Below, one piece after another: positions 53,884 to 62,789 of a stretch of 64,000 nt of DNA; position 1 is the first letter of the stretch; each line of letters starts with the position of its first letter. Source of the stretch: Microbacterium sp. LWH7-1.2 (GTDB lineage: Bacteria > Actinomycetota > Actinomycetes > Actinomycetales > Microbacteriaceae); NCBI RefSeq assembly GCF_038397755.1, contig NZ_CP151637.1:2480001-2544000 (forward strand), in the 5' to 3' direction. Both the position numbers and the translations under genes were made by a program. Below the pieces are notes generated by a model. That model ran no database searches. It was given only the letters and a program-made list of their open reading frames with translations, and was not told where the DNA came from.

Positions 53884-55082
53884 GTACGCTCGCCTCCTCG
53901 GTCGACTCCGTCGACGGACTCCGGGACTCGCTGGCGGGCCTCAGTCTTCTCTTTAGGTCGGAGGCCGACGAGAGCGATCGGATCCACCGCCCCACGCCCC
54001 TCGTCCAGCAGGCGCTTCGCAGGTCGGGCGTGCTCCGCCTCCTGCTCCCGAAGGAGTTCGGCGGCCTCGAAGCGAGCCCGCCCGTGATCGTTGAGGTCAT
54101 CGAGACCATCGCCCATGCGGACGCATCCGTCGCGTGGCTCGTGCGCGCTCTGATCAGCGAGACGGCGGTCGCGGCGTCCCGGTTGACGTTCAGCACGGCT
54201 GCCGACCTGTTCAGCACGCCGGGGTCCGCGGTCATCGCGGGAGTGTCGCGGGGCGAGTCGGGCGTGGGCGCCCTCCTCGACGACGGGAGCGTGCGCATCA
54301 GCGGACGATGGCGATACGTGCCCGGCATCTCGATGGCGAGCCACGTCAACCTGCCAGTCCGCGTGCCCGGCGTCCCGACCCTCGTGTGCGTGGTTGCGCG
54401 TTCGGAGGTCACCGTCAACGACAACTGGGAGATGCTGGGACTGAGCGCCTCGGGCGCCTTCGACGTCGAGGCACGCGATGTGGTCGTGCCGGGCCATCTG
54501 ACATTTCCGCGAGACGGTTCGTTCGTGTCCCGGGGAAACCACGTCGACCGGTTGGGTGCGCCGATCCTCGCCAGTATCAATCAGGCGGCATGGGCACAGG
54601 GGATCGCGCGTCGGCTGCTCGACGAGCTCGCGAGCTACGTGGAGCACCGGCCGCAGGGCAGGAGCGGTGTACTGCCCGAGGAGTTCTTCGTCGATTTCGC
54701 GCGCCACCACGCGCAGGTCCGGTCGAACCGCATCCTGCTCGAGGATTCGTTGCGCTCCGCCCAGGACGCCCTCGAAACTGGCAAGAAACTTCCGGACGAG
54801 GTCGAGACGATAATCCGACTGGCTGGAGGACTCTCGACGCAGTCGGCGGTCGACATCAGCCAGTTCGCCCACCGCTTCGCCGGCGTTCACATCGTGCGCA
54901 ACGGTCCGCTTCAGCGCATCTTCCGGGACGCCCACACGGGCGCGCAACACCGGGGATCGAGCACAGCCGTGGCTCGCCACGCGGGGATGCTCCTCTCGGG
55001 GAGCCTCGCATCGGGGAGCGGCTGGTCGCGATTCGACGCGGTGCACACCTCCGGCCCGGACGCGGACGAGGTCGGGGAGTGA
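53880..55082 (+). CDS. acyl-CoA dehydrogenase-like flavin-dependent monooxygenase
   Basis: A 400-residue protein of the acyl-CoA dehydrogenase fold. SGVLRLLLPKEFGGLEASPPVIVEVIETIAHADASVAW is the N-terminal helical domain. ISGRWRYVPGISMASHVNL is the beta domain, and ARHHAQVRSNRILLEDSLR with FAGVHIVRNGPLQRIFRDAHTGAQHRGSS is the C-terminal helical bundle. The last motif is like those of the HsaA/DszC/SadA group D monooxygenases rather than true dehydrogenases. With the reductase next door it probably hydroxylates a ring or cleaves a heteroatom bond. The GTG overlaps the reductase stop by four bases. Confidence 0.87.
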   Translation: MSTLASSVDSVDGLRDSLAGLSLLFRSEADESDRIHRPTPLVQQALRRSGVLRLLLPKEFGGLEASPPVIVEVIETIAHADASVAWLVRALISETAVAASRLTFSTAADLFSTPGSAVIAGVSRGESGVGALLDDGSVRISGRWRYVPGISMASHVNLPVRVPGVPTLVCVVARSEVTVNDNWEMLGLSASGAFDVEARDVVVPGHLTFPRDGSFVSRGNHVDRLGAPILASINQAAWAQGIARRLLDELASYVEHRPQGRSGVLPEEFFVDFARHHAQVRSNRILLEDSLRSAQDALETGKKLPDEVETIIRLAGGLSTQSAVDISQFAHRFAGVHIVRNGPLQRIFRDAHTGAQHRGSSTAVARHAGMLLSGSLASGSGWSRFDAVHTSGPDADEVGE

Positions 55083-55924
55083 AGCTCGCGACGGTCCGAG
55101 TCGGTGAGACCACGACCGCCGCACGTGCGACGGAAGACGGATTCGCGCCGATCGAGGGGTATCCCGATCTCAGCACGCTCCTGCGGGATCCCGACTGGAT
55201 GGACCGCGCACGTGCGGCAACGGTGGTTTACGAGTACGGGAATGCGGGTGAGGGGCTGGGCCTGCCACTGCCGACGCCTGGGAAGATCATCTGCGTCGGA
55301 CACAACTACCGCGGTCACATCCTGGAACTCGGCCGGCAGCTGCCGACCCATCCGACCCTCTTCGCCAAGTTCCCGGAGACGCTGACCGGACCGGGCGAAC
55401 CGATCGTGATTCCCGAAGAGGATCCCCAGACGGATTGGGAGGGCGAACTGGCGGTCGTCATCGGCGCGGAGGCATACCGGGTCCCGGTGGAGAGGGCGAG
55501 CGACGCGATCGGCGGATACACGATCGCCAACGATGTGTCGATGCGTGGATGGCAGAACCGCACGATCGAATGGCTGCAGGGCAAGATCTGGTACGGTTCG
55601 ACGCCGCTCGGGCCCCTCATGGTCACCCCCGACGAGTTCGACGCGACCGACGCGTTCATCAGCACTCTCGTGAACGGCGAACGAGTGCAGCACCATGCCA
55701 TCTCCGACATGGTGTTCTCCCCCGCCGCCCTCGTGTCCTACATCTCGACGATGCTGCCGCTGCATCCCGGCGACGTCATCCTCACCGGCACACCGGGCGG
55801 AGTAGGGCATGCGCGGACCCCTCCCGTGTACCTGCAACCTGGAGACCGCGTCGAGGTGACGATCGACGGGATCGGCACACTGTCCAACCTGATGGTGCGC
55901 GCCAACGAGGCGAAGCCGGTCTGA
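55079..55924 (+). CDS. fumarylacetoacetate hydrolase family protein
   Basis: A 281-residue FAH-family enzyme. KIICVGHNYRGHILELG opens the catalytic domain. The metal ligands lie in EGELAVVIG (Glu), GYTIANDVSMRGWQ (Asp) and further acidic residues. The end has LHPGDVILTGTPGGVGHARTPPVYLQPGDRVEVTIDGIGTLSN. FAH-fold enzymes in aromatic pathways hydrolyse acylpyruvates or act as decarboxylases/isomerases of the HpaG kind. The GTG overlaps the previous stop, so four genes from 51,744 on are one coupled operon. Confidence 0.92.
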   Translation: MKLATVRVGETTTAARATEDGFAPIEGYPDLSTLLRDPDWMDRARAATVVYEYGNAGEGLGLPLPTPGKIICVGHNYRGHILELGRQLPTHPTLFAKFPETLTGPGEPIVIPEEDPQTDWEGELAVVIGAEAYRVPVERASDAIGGYTIANDVSMRGWQNRTIEWLQGKIWYGSTPLGPLMVTPDEFDATDAFISTLVNGERVQHHAISDMVFSPAALVSYISTMLPLHPGDVILTGTPGGVGHARTPPVYLQPGDRVEVTIDGIGTLSNLMVRANEAKPV

Positions 55925-55937
55925 CCCTGATCGTGCG

Positions 55938-56282
55938 CTACACGAGATGGAAGTACTGCTCGAGCCTCTGTACCGCCTGATCGGGACGCCCCGAGTCGAA
56001 GTACGGAGCCATGGTCTCCTGCCATCGGGTGTTCACATCGCGTCGTCCCATTTCGGCCACCGACATCTCATAGTCGGCTGTCTCGACATAGCCGACGACA
56101 AGTCCATCGTCCGGCCGGACGAAGAGGGAGAAATTCGTCCACCCGGTCTCTCGGAGCGCGTCGAGGACCTCCGGCCACACAGACGCGTGCACGGCGAGGT
56201 AGTCCGTCACCCGTTCGGGTTTGAGGTGCATCACGAAGCAGACTCGCTGCATCTTATCGGCGGTCGTGCCCTCGTCGGTCAT
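55938..56282 (-). CDS. L-rhamnose mutarotase family protein
   Basis: A 114-residue RhaU-like ferredoxin-fold protein: RVCFVMHLKPERVTDYLAVHASVWPEVLDALRETGWTNFSLFVRPDDGLVVGYVET is diagnostic, with the family His and Tyr residues, ending in MAPYFDSGRPDQAVQRLEQYFHLV. In sugar pathways it interconverts anomers, but the family also occurs in aromatic clusters with unknown duty. Its ATG overlaps the end of the hydrolase remnant upstream, and its stop faces the FAH gene. Confidence 0.88.
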   Translation of the reverse strand: MTDEGTTADKMQRVCFVMHLKPERVTDYLAVHASVWPEVLDALRETGWTNFSLFVRPDDGLVVGYVETADYEMSVAEMGRRDVNTRWQETMAPYFDSGRPDQAVQRLEQYFHLV

Positions 56283-56959
56283 GTCTCTGCTCTCTCTGAC
56301 GTCGACTCGCCACCGCGGACGAGGGCGCGGATCGCCGCCACCCTTTCGTCGATGGCGGTCTGGGTGATGCGTGCCTCGGACGCCTCGTATTCGAAGCCGT
56401 GATAGCCGCGGGGAAGGAATCGGGCGGTGACCTCCACCCCGTCGGCTCCCAGGCGTGACGCGTACCGCCACCCCTCCTCCGGAGCGGGTCGGCGGAGGTG
56501 GTGAAGATGTAGGTCGGGAAGCCCCTCCAGCGAGGCGGCTCGCTCCGGCGCTGCACAAGAGTCCGCAGGCCCCGCGCCCAAGTACTCGGCCCAGCACGCG
56601 TCCAGATCGGCGCGCCGCAAGGGACCGGCATCGTCGTCCGCGGCGGTGTCGCTGAGCGCAGGGCTGATCAGCAATTGTCCGATGGGCTTCACTCCAGCAT
56701 GGTCGCGGATGTACAGACACACCTCTTGCGGCGATGGTGGCGCCCGCGCTCGCCCCTGCGACAGCACCGGGCGGCCGCGGTCGACGACCGCTCGATGCAC
56801 GGCGAGAGCATCCTGCACGGCGGCAGGGTAGGGTTCCTCTGGGGCGAGTCGGTAGTCCATTCCCCACCAGATCGACGCGCTGCTCGGCGAATCGTCGAAG
56901 CATCGGATCGTCCCCTTCAGGTTCCCCATAGACCCATCCTCGTACGGGCGATCTGGCAA
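56279..56959 (-). pseudogene. alpha/beta hydrolase (fold-3) remnant
   Basis: One frame reads WGMDYRLAPEEPYPAAVQDALAVHRAVV, clearly the acetyl-esterase HSL family. Then the nucleophile block GDSAGG is absent, replaced by unrelated residues. The family resumes with GVKPIGQLLISPALSDTA and later with GADGVEVTARFLPRGYHGFEYEASEARI, which holds the catalytic His. Around 56,480-56,520 the TYIFTTSADPLR strand lies in another frame. The HGGG oxyanion region at the N-terminus is missing as well. The gene is broken by at least two frameshifts and two deletions. Confidence 0.75.
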
Positions 56960-56973
56960 GCCGACTTACCATC

Positions 56974-57310
56974 GTGAGAGCAGCCGGAGGTCCATCGCCC
57001 GAGATCGTCGAGGTGGAAGCAGCGGATGACCTAGACGTCGCGATTGTGCGCTACGAGGCCATTGCTGAGGAGCAGAGTCTGCAGCAGATCGAGGTCTCGA
57101 GGGTCGACCGGACGGTGGCCGGTCGGTACGAAGATTGCACCGCGATCGGCTATTCCGACGCGATGCGCGACTCCACAGCGCATGTGCGGGCTGAGCACGA
57201 ATTCCACGGAACCATCTACGCGACGGATGATCACGCACTTGGGTATCTGCTCGCAACGGAGGCTCTCAAGGCGACCGGGATGGCCGGCGGCAGCTCCGAC
57301 GGCAGCCAAG
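56974..57310 (+). CDS. unrecognised frame of doubtful coding status
   Basis: A frame of about 110 residues (EIVEVEAADDLDVAIVRYEAIAEEQ...AGRYEDCTAIGYSDAMRDSTAHV...ATDDHALGYLLATEALKATGM) has plausible composition but no family I can name. It overlaps the decayed end of the livF remnant, so it may itself be a gene fragment brought in by the same rearrangement. Confidence 0.3.
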
Positions 57311-57808
57311 CCTGGGGAGGCTACCGTCGACGATGAGGACCTTTGGTTCGGCGGCCAGAGCGCGTCCGATCGCCACCATTTGCTGCTGCCCGCCGGAGAG
57401 CGATCCGGCGCGATTGTTGCGCAGTGGCGCGAGCAGCGGGATGAGTTCGAAGATGCGCTCCACCGCGCCCTTTCGCGCCGATGCCGGGCGGGTGAGTGCA
57501 CCGAGTCGGATGTTCTCGGCGGTGGAGAGCGCAGGGAACACCTCACGCCCTTGCGGACACAACACGATTCCGTGCCGCGAGCGCTGATGTATGGGGCTTT
57601 TCGTCACGTCTCCGCCGTCGAAGTGGATCTGCCCTGAGGAGGGAATCACTCTCCCGGCCAGGACGGACGCGAGGGTGGTCTTGCCTGCCCCGTTCACCCC
57701 CGTCAGCGCTGTGACCTGCCGGCGGCGAGACTGAGACTCACCCCGTGAAGGACGACGTCGCCGGCGCCGTAGCCCGCGACCAGATCCAATGCGTCAAGAA
57801 CTGACATG
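57300..57808 (-). pseudogene. livF-like ABC transporter ATPase, broken
   Basis: The start MSVLDALDLVAGYGAGDVVLHGVSLSLAAG lies at 57,808. After a frameshift near 57,720 the gene continues with GVNGAGKTTLASVLAGRVIPSSG, CPQGREVFPALSTAENI and LSGGQQQMVAIGRALAAEPKVLIVD, where the Walker B ends. Instead of EPSLGLAP the frame runs into unrelated sequence, so about 90 C-terminal residues are gone. LivF is one of two ATPases of a branched-chain amino acid or aromatic acid importer. Confidence 0.85.
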
Positions 57809-58410
57809 ACTTCTCCCAAGTAGCATTCCATAACCTGCGGGTCGGTGAATGCCTCCGCAGGCCTGCCGTCGAAGATGAGTTCGCCTTGGCGAAGGACGGG
57901 CACGCGCGAGCAGACTCGAGCGATCAGCGACATGTCGTGATCGACCAGCAGCGTGCCCACGCCGTGCGCCGTGAGATCGGCAATGATGCCGGGAAGCCTT
58001 TGCCTCTCCGACAGGTCCAGGCCCGCTCCCGGCTCGTCGAGGAGGAGGTAGCGCGGCACGCCGTTGATGACGCGCGCCAGTTCCACCCGGCGTCGGTGAC
58101 CCCAGGAGAAGGTCACCGACGCGGGCGTCGAGATCGCTATCGAGACCGAACATGCGAGCGGTCTCTGTGACGGTCTCCTCGGAACTACGGTGTCCGCCGC
58201 GGGCCAGCGCAGCCGACATCGCGATGTTCTCGCGAACCGTCAGCGTGTCGAAGAGCCTGAGATTCTGAAAGTTCCGGGCCAACCCAGCCTTCGCCCTCGC
58301 GCGCATCGACGATCGGCCGAAATCCTTACCCTCGAAGGTCACCGACCCCGTGGTCGCTTTCAGCAGACCGGAGAGGCAGTTGACAAGGGTGCTCTTGCCG
58401 GGACTGGAGA
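57805..58410 (-). pseudogene. livG-like ABC transporter ATPase, broken
   Basis: Begins abruptly inside Walker A (PGKSTLVNCLSGLLKATTGSVTFEGKDFG) at the boundary with the metallo-hydrolase gene. It goes on with AKAGLARNFQNLRLFDTLTVRENI. It shifts frame near 58,115, within DARVGDLLLG. The rest is readable in the next frame: RRRVELARVINGVPRYLLLDEPGAGLDLSE, TLLVDHDMSLI and VMECYLGE. The N-terminal Walker A Gly residues are lost. Together with livF this is the relic of an importer of the HAAT family. Confidence 0.85.
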
Positions 58411-59172
58411 TCAGCCGTTGAAATGCTTGAGATCGAGCTTGTCCGCGAAAACTGCGTCGGCTGCGGCGTCGGTATCGGTCGGCTCCGGTCCCTCGATGAC
58501 GTCGGTCTCGCCGACCGCGAGGTCGGTGAGCCGCACACCATGCCGATCCGCGAACATTTGGGCGCGCTTGATGTAGAGCGGACGGCCGACGGAGTCATTG
58601 AGCAGCGCGTCGTGCACCGGAATCGCCTGTCGTGGACGCACGCCGACGATGAAGTCCACCATCTCGGCCATCTTGTTCCACGGAGCGCTCAGCGGCACCA
58701 GAAGGGTGTCGGGGGCCGGTCCAGCGGGGACGATGAAGCTGTCACCCGGGTGGTATACCAGCCCGTCGATAATGTATCCGGTGTTCGCGACCACAGGGAT
58801 GTAGGCGTGGATCACCGCGTGCTGGCCTCCGACCGTTCGCACCGAGAATCCCGCGCATTCGAACTTCTCACCAGCGCCGGTGGCGATGATCTGAATCGCG
58901 TCTACTCCTGCGTCCGCCGCCCGGGCGGCGAGGCGAGCAGCTGGCACTTCCGGTGCGCGTACGGTGGCCGAGCTGTTCGCTGCCAGGAATGCCAGGACGG
59001 CGCCCTCGTCCAGGTGGTCAGGATGCTGGTGCGTGATCAGAACGTGCTCGGCGCCCTCGAGTGCGGGGGCAGGATCGCTGTACTCACCCGGATCGATGAC
59101 GATCCGGCGGCCTTCCTTCTCGAGACGGACACACGCGTGACCGAACTTCGTCAACTCGATGCTGATTGTCAT
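58411..59172 (-). CDS. UlaG-like MBL-fold metal-dependent hydrolase
   Basis: A 253-residue protein. LTKFGHACVRLEKEGRRIVIDPGEYSDP and ITHQHPDHLDEGA supply the metal-binding HxHxDH. TVGGQHAVIHAYIPVVANTGYII, YHPGDSFIVP (Asp) and PVHDALLN (last His) complete the site. These cytosolic enzymes hydrolyse lactones or phosphodiesters; its substrate here could be a lactone or enol-lactone of the pathway. The last codons (LKHFNG) abut the livG remnant directly, so the boundary may be a rearrangement joint, though the protein seems complete. Confidence 0.88.
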   Translation of the reverse strand: MTISIELTKFGHACVRLEKEGRRIVIDPGEYSDPAPALEGAEHVLITHQHPDHLDEGAVLAFLAANSSATVRAPEVPAARLAARAADAGVDAIQIIATGAGEKFECAGFSVRTVGGQHAVIHAYIPVVANTGYIIDGLVYHPGDSFIVPAGPAPDTLLVPLSAPWNKMAEMVDFIVGVRPRQAIPVHDALLNDSVGRPLYIKRAQMFADRHGVRLTDLAVGETDVIEGPEPTDTDAAADAVFADKLDLKHFNG

Positions 59173-59271
59173 AACAGTTCCCATTCTCGAAACGCTGCCC
59201 TGAGCCGTGCGGCAGGTGCCGGACGGCAACGACAGGTACTCACCTGCAGCGCGAGGTGAACCCTGCGGTGA

Positions 59272-60048
59272 TCAGTCGCGCTCGACGAGCGCCAGCACTC
59301 GCGCGGGGCTCCCTGTTCCGCCCACGATCGGAAGGGGCGCCACCACGATCACCGCGCCCGTTGCCGGAAGCCGATCCAGGTTCTGCAGCGAGGTGATGCC
59401 GTACTTGTCATGGCCAAGCAGGTACCAGTGCATCGGCATCTCGGGGTCCATGCTGTGGCCCAGCCCCGCGTCGAGACCCATCGTCTCCACCCCGACACCC
59501 GAGATACGCGTCTCCTCGGCCAGCCAGCAAGCGCACTCGGGGGTGAATCCCGGCGTGTGCATTCCCTCGCTGTCCGCGTTGATGAACCTCTCGGCGTTCT
59601 GACTGTGCACAGCCCATCCGGTCCGAACCAGCACCCAGCCGTTTTCAGGGAAGTCTCCGTGCTCCGCCTGCCAAGCCTTGAGATGGTCCACCGTCACCAG
59701 GAAGTCGGAGTCCGCTGCGGCCTCAGCCGTGAAGTCCACGACCACCGCCGGCCCGATGAGCCGAGGCAGGGGCGTCTGAGAGACATCGCGGCCCTGGCGT
59801 CCCGTGATCCAGTGGATCGGCACATCGAGATGAGTACCCGTGTGCTCGCCGATGTGGATGTCGTTGGCCCGCCAGACGGGACCCCGCTCGTCGTAATGGG
59901 CGATCTCCTCGAGCGCGAATGGAGCGGGGCTCGGAAACGGGTCAGGCAGGGTCAGACTCGGCGTGTTCGCCGTCAGCTTGTTCGTCAGGTCGATGATCTC
60001 GACGGTGCCGTTCGAAATCGCTGCGATCAGATCGCCCAGTTGCGTCAT
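59272..60048 (-). CDS. cyclase family protein (kynurenine formamidase-like)
   Basis: A 258-residue metal-dependent amidohydrolase-like protein. DIHIGEHTGTHLDVPIHW is the HxGTHxDxPxH metal motif. VRTGWA and TPECACWLAEETRISGVGVETMGLDAG follow, as does LLGHDKYGITSLQNLDRLPATGAVIVVAPLPI, typical of the family. These enzymes open formamides, lactams or lactones. GAGG lies seven bases before the ATG at 60048, which decides the start against the ATG at 60054. Confidence 0.92.
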   Translation of the reverse strand: MTQLGDLIAAISNGTVEIIDLTNKLTANTPSLTLPDPFPSPAPFALEEIAHYDERGPVWRANDIHIGEHTGTHLDVPIHWITGRQGRDVSQTPLPRLIGPAVVVDFTAEAAADSDFLVTVDHLKAWQAEHGDFPENGWVLVRTGWAVHSQNAERFINADSEGMHTPGFTPECACWLAEETRISGVGVETMGLDAGLGHSMDPEMPMHWYLLGHDKYGITSLQNLDRLPATGAVIVVAPLPIVGGTGSPARVLALVERD

Positions 60049-60180
60049 CACCATGCCTCATCTCGTCAATGCGGCGAAGGAAACCTCGCCGAGCAACCAC
60101 CGCGGCCTCTGGTTCCACACGAACCGGCCCGCACATGTTCGCCAATACTCACCACCGACGACGCTTCTGTCAATTCTGGC

Positions 60181-60837
60181 TTACCGCGATACCTCCCCTT
60201 GCTCCGCCGACGGGGTCCAATCGATGTCTGCGAGCGTGGCGAAGAACGTGCGCAACTCCCCAGCCATGTCGACGCCGTCGCGATCGAGCAGCCACTGAAT
60301 CTGCAGGCCGTCCATCATCGCGAGAGTGGCGACAGCAGCGTTGTGCGGAGTGAGTCCCGGCTTCAGGCGCCCCTGCCGCTCCAGGTCCTCGAACGCCCCG
60401 ATGAGGTGGGTGCGAGCCACCTCGTATCGGCTGACGAAGTAGCCGCGCGCCGGGTGATCGAGGGCGGTCGCCTCGGCAGACAGGATGCAGTAAAGCTCCA
60501 CGACGCCGGGTGCGGAGGAGTTGTGGTTCGCGGTCTCCACCAGTCCACGGAGCGTCACATCACCGTTGCCATCAGCCATCCGGGTCCACTGGAGCGAATG
60601 CTCGTCGCGGCGACCGAGCACAGCCGCGAGAAGAGCAGGCTTGTTCGGAAAGTGATGCACGAGCCCCGCTTCGGTTATTCCGACTCGCTGCGCCACCTCG
60701 CGCAGCGATCCTGATCGATAGCCTGCCTCCGCGAACACATCGAGTGCCGCGTCGAGAATCGCGGCGCGTGTGATCCGTGACTTCGCATACTCCCCTCGCG
60801 GTCCGCGCTTACTGGGCCTGACCATGCCATTCATCAT
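60181..60837 (-). CDS. TetR family transcriptional regulator
   Basis: A 218-residue repressor. SRITRAAILDAALDVFAEAGYRSGSLREVAQRVGITEAGLVHHFPNKPALLAAVL is the N-terminal HTH. The C-terminal part (residues 85-200) is the ligand-binding helical domain. It is divergent from the ABC importer operon over a 297-base region that holds no other gene, and it lies upstream of the cyclase run, so it may control both. Confidence 0.92.
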   Translation of the reverse strand: MMNGMVRPSKRGPRGEYAKSRITRAAILDAALDVFAEAGYRSGSLREVAQRVGITEAGLVHHFPNKPALLAAVLGRRDEHSLQWTRMADGNGDVTLRGLVETANHNSSAPGVVELYCILSAEATALDHPARGYFVSRYEVARTHLIGAFEDLERQGRLKPGLTPHNAAVATLAMMDGLQIQWLLDRDGVDMAGELRTFFATLADIDWTPSAEQGEVSR

Positions 60838-61134
60838 CTACTCCGAACCTCCGTGGACAGCTTCGCCGCCCACTCTCATTCTGGCGGGTTGCTGCAGTTC
60901 ACCGACGTGTATCAGGACTTAAACTTCCCAAAACCTAGTGAACAGTCATTTTCTTTGCTACGGTCACGGTCACGGCGGGGAAGCCCCCCTGCGGGTCTCG
61001 AAAGATGCGCCCACGGCGAAACGGCCGCCGACGAATACGAACAAGAGTTACCTAGCATCGCGATCGATCAGGGGCCACCCCGACGCTTTCCGAACGCCAC
61101 CCCGCAACATCTTTCACAGCAAAGGAAGCCATCC
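60838..61134. promoter_or_regulatory. intergenic region between tetR and the ABC importer
   Basis: 297 bases without a convincing gene. It must hold the promoters of tetR and of the importer. Its less GC-rich part at about 60,915-60,965 (with AAACTTCCCAAAA and ATTTTCTTTGC) is the likely promoter/operator zone. I found no clear palindrome. Confidence 0.4.
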
Positions 61135-62727
61135 ATGAGAATCAGATCACGCGCCCTTGCGGCCAGCGCATCGCTGAGCAGGAACGGGCCCCGCGGGCTC
61201 CGTTGGAAGGTCTCGGCGGCCACCGTCGCGATCGCCGCTCTCGCCCTGACCGGCTGCGCCGGTGCGGGCGAGGACGGCTCGGCCAGCAGCGGTTCGGGTC
61301 GCGCCGACCAGCTCACCATCGCGACGTCCGCCGCCCCCGCGAGCTACGACATTTCAGAGGGTGGCGACTACGGCAACCGCAGCCCGTTCTTCCAGGCCGT
61401 GTTCGACACGCTTCTGCAGAAGGACTCCTCGGGTGAGATCGAGCCCTGGCTCGCGACCGAGTGGAGCTACAACGACGACAACACGGTGCTGACGCTCACG
61501 CTCCGCGACGATGTCGAGTTCACCGACGGCACCAAGCTCGACGCCGACGCGGTGGCCGCGAGTCTGGCGTATGTACGTGACGGGTCCGGGCCGCTGGCAT
61601 CCGGACTGGCCGGCAAGGAGTTCACTGCCCTCGACGCGACCACAGTGGCCATCTCCCAGCCCGCACCGGACCCGTCACTGATCGACCAGTTGTCCTTCGC
61701 CCCGGGCCTCATCCAGGCTCCCTCCACGTTTGACGACCCCGATGCAGCGACCGAGCCGGTCGGCTCCGGCCCGTATGTCCTCGACACGACGTCCACGGTC
61801 ACCGGCTCGACCTACATCTACACGGCCAACCCCGACTATTGGAACCCGGACGCGATCAAGTACGACAACCTGACAATCCGCGTTCTGGAAGATCCCACGG
61901 CGACGCTCAACGCGATCAAGGCGGGGGAGATCAACGGTGCACGGCTGAAGGACAACGTGACGATCCCGCAGGTTGAGGCTTCCGGATGGACGGTCGAGTC
62001 CAACCAGCTGGATTTCCAAGGTCTGCTCCTCTTCGACAGGGCCGGGACGATGGCTCCCGAGCTGGGCGACGTCAGGGTACGGCGCGCGATCAACATGGCC
62101 TTCGATCGTGAGGCGCTGCTCGAAGCGCTGCAGGATGGCCATGGCACCGTCACGGAGCAGGTCTTCCGGCCGGCATCCGTCGGGTTCGACGAGTCCCTCG
62201 ACACCACCTACGCGTACGACCCGAAGGGAGCGAAGGCGCTGCTCGCCGAGGCCGGCTACCCCGACGGGTTCACCCTTGATATGGGGTCCACTCCCCTGTT
62301 CCAGACCACCAACGCCCTCGTCGCACAGCAACTGGCCGACATCGGCGTCACGGTGAAGTACGACGAGGCGCCCACAGCCCAGTGGTACAGCGACATGACG
62401 GCTGGGAAGCACCCCGCGGAGTGGATGAGCCTCGGCCAGGAGCAGGACTGGATGCAGATCAGGGCATTGATCGCGCCCGACGCGCCCTGGAACCCGCTCC
62501 ACTCGCAGGACCCGCAGGTGGACGAGTACATCAAGACCATTCAGATGGGCACGAAGGACGAGGCAGATCAGGCCACGAAGGACCTCAACGCCTACCTGGT
62601 CGAGCAGGCGTGGTTTGCGCCCTTCTTCCGAGTCGACCTGCCTTACGCGGTTGACGCGAAAACGAACCTGGAGTTCTGGCCCACCAACGCCTACCCGTCG
62701 ATCTTCGGCTTCTCGCCGAAGGACTGA
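61135..62727 (+). CDS. ABC transporter substrate-binding lipoprotein, family 5 (peptide/opine type)
   Basis: A 530-residue lipoprotein. AAAGGAAG lies before the ATG at 61135. The signal peptide ends in the lipobox LTGC at about residues 38-41, with an unusually long 25-residue basic start. The mature part has the SBP_bac_5 pattern: NRSPFFQAVFDTLLQKD, WSYNDDNTVLTLTLRDDVEFTDGTKLDADAV, VRRAINMAFDREALLEAL and NPDYWNPDAIKYDNLTIRVLEDPTATLNAIKAGEIN. It captures a peptide or another small polar solute for the DppBC-like permeases that follow. Confidence 0.94.
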   Translation: MRIRSRALAASASLSRNGPRGLRWKVSAATVAIAALALTGCAGAGEDGSASSGSGRADQLTIATSAAPASYDISEGGDYGNRSPFFQAVFDTLLQKDSSGEIEPWLATEWSYNDDNTVLTLTLRDDVEFTDGTKLDADAVAASLAYVRDGSGPLASGLAGKEFTALDATTVAISQPAPDPSLIDQLSFAPGLIQAPSTFDDPDAATEPVGSGPYVLDTTSTVTGSTYIYTANPDYWNPDAIKYDNLTIRVLEDPTATLNAIKAGEINGARLKDNVTIPQVEASGWTVESNQLDFQGLLLFDRAGTMAPELGDVRVRRAINMAFDREALLEALQDGHGTVTEQVFRPASVGFDESLDTTYAYDPKGAKALLAEAGYPDGFTLDMGSTPLFQTTNALVAQQLADIGVTVKYDEAPTAQWYSDMTAGKHPAEWMSLGQEQDWMQIRALIAPDAPWNPLHSQDPQVDEYIKTIQMGTKDEADQATKDLNAYLVEQAWFAPFFRVDLPYAVDAKTNLEFWPTNAYPSIFGFSPKD

Positions 62728-62732
62728 ATCCT

Positions 62733-62769
62733 CTCCCCGCTCGCTCGCCTTGCGCGGGCGGGCGGGGAG
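62733..62769 (+). terminator. GC-rich hairpin between binding protein and permease
   Basis: CTCCCCGC (62733-62740) pairs with GCGGGGAG (62762-62769), and the stem continues inward with G-U pairs. It may reduce read-through so that more binding protein than permease is made. Confidence 0.6.
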
Positions 62770-62789
62770 ACACCACCCACGGGAAAGTC

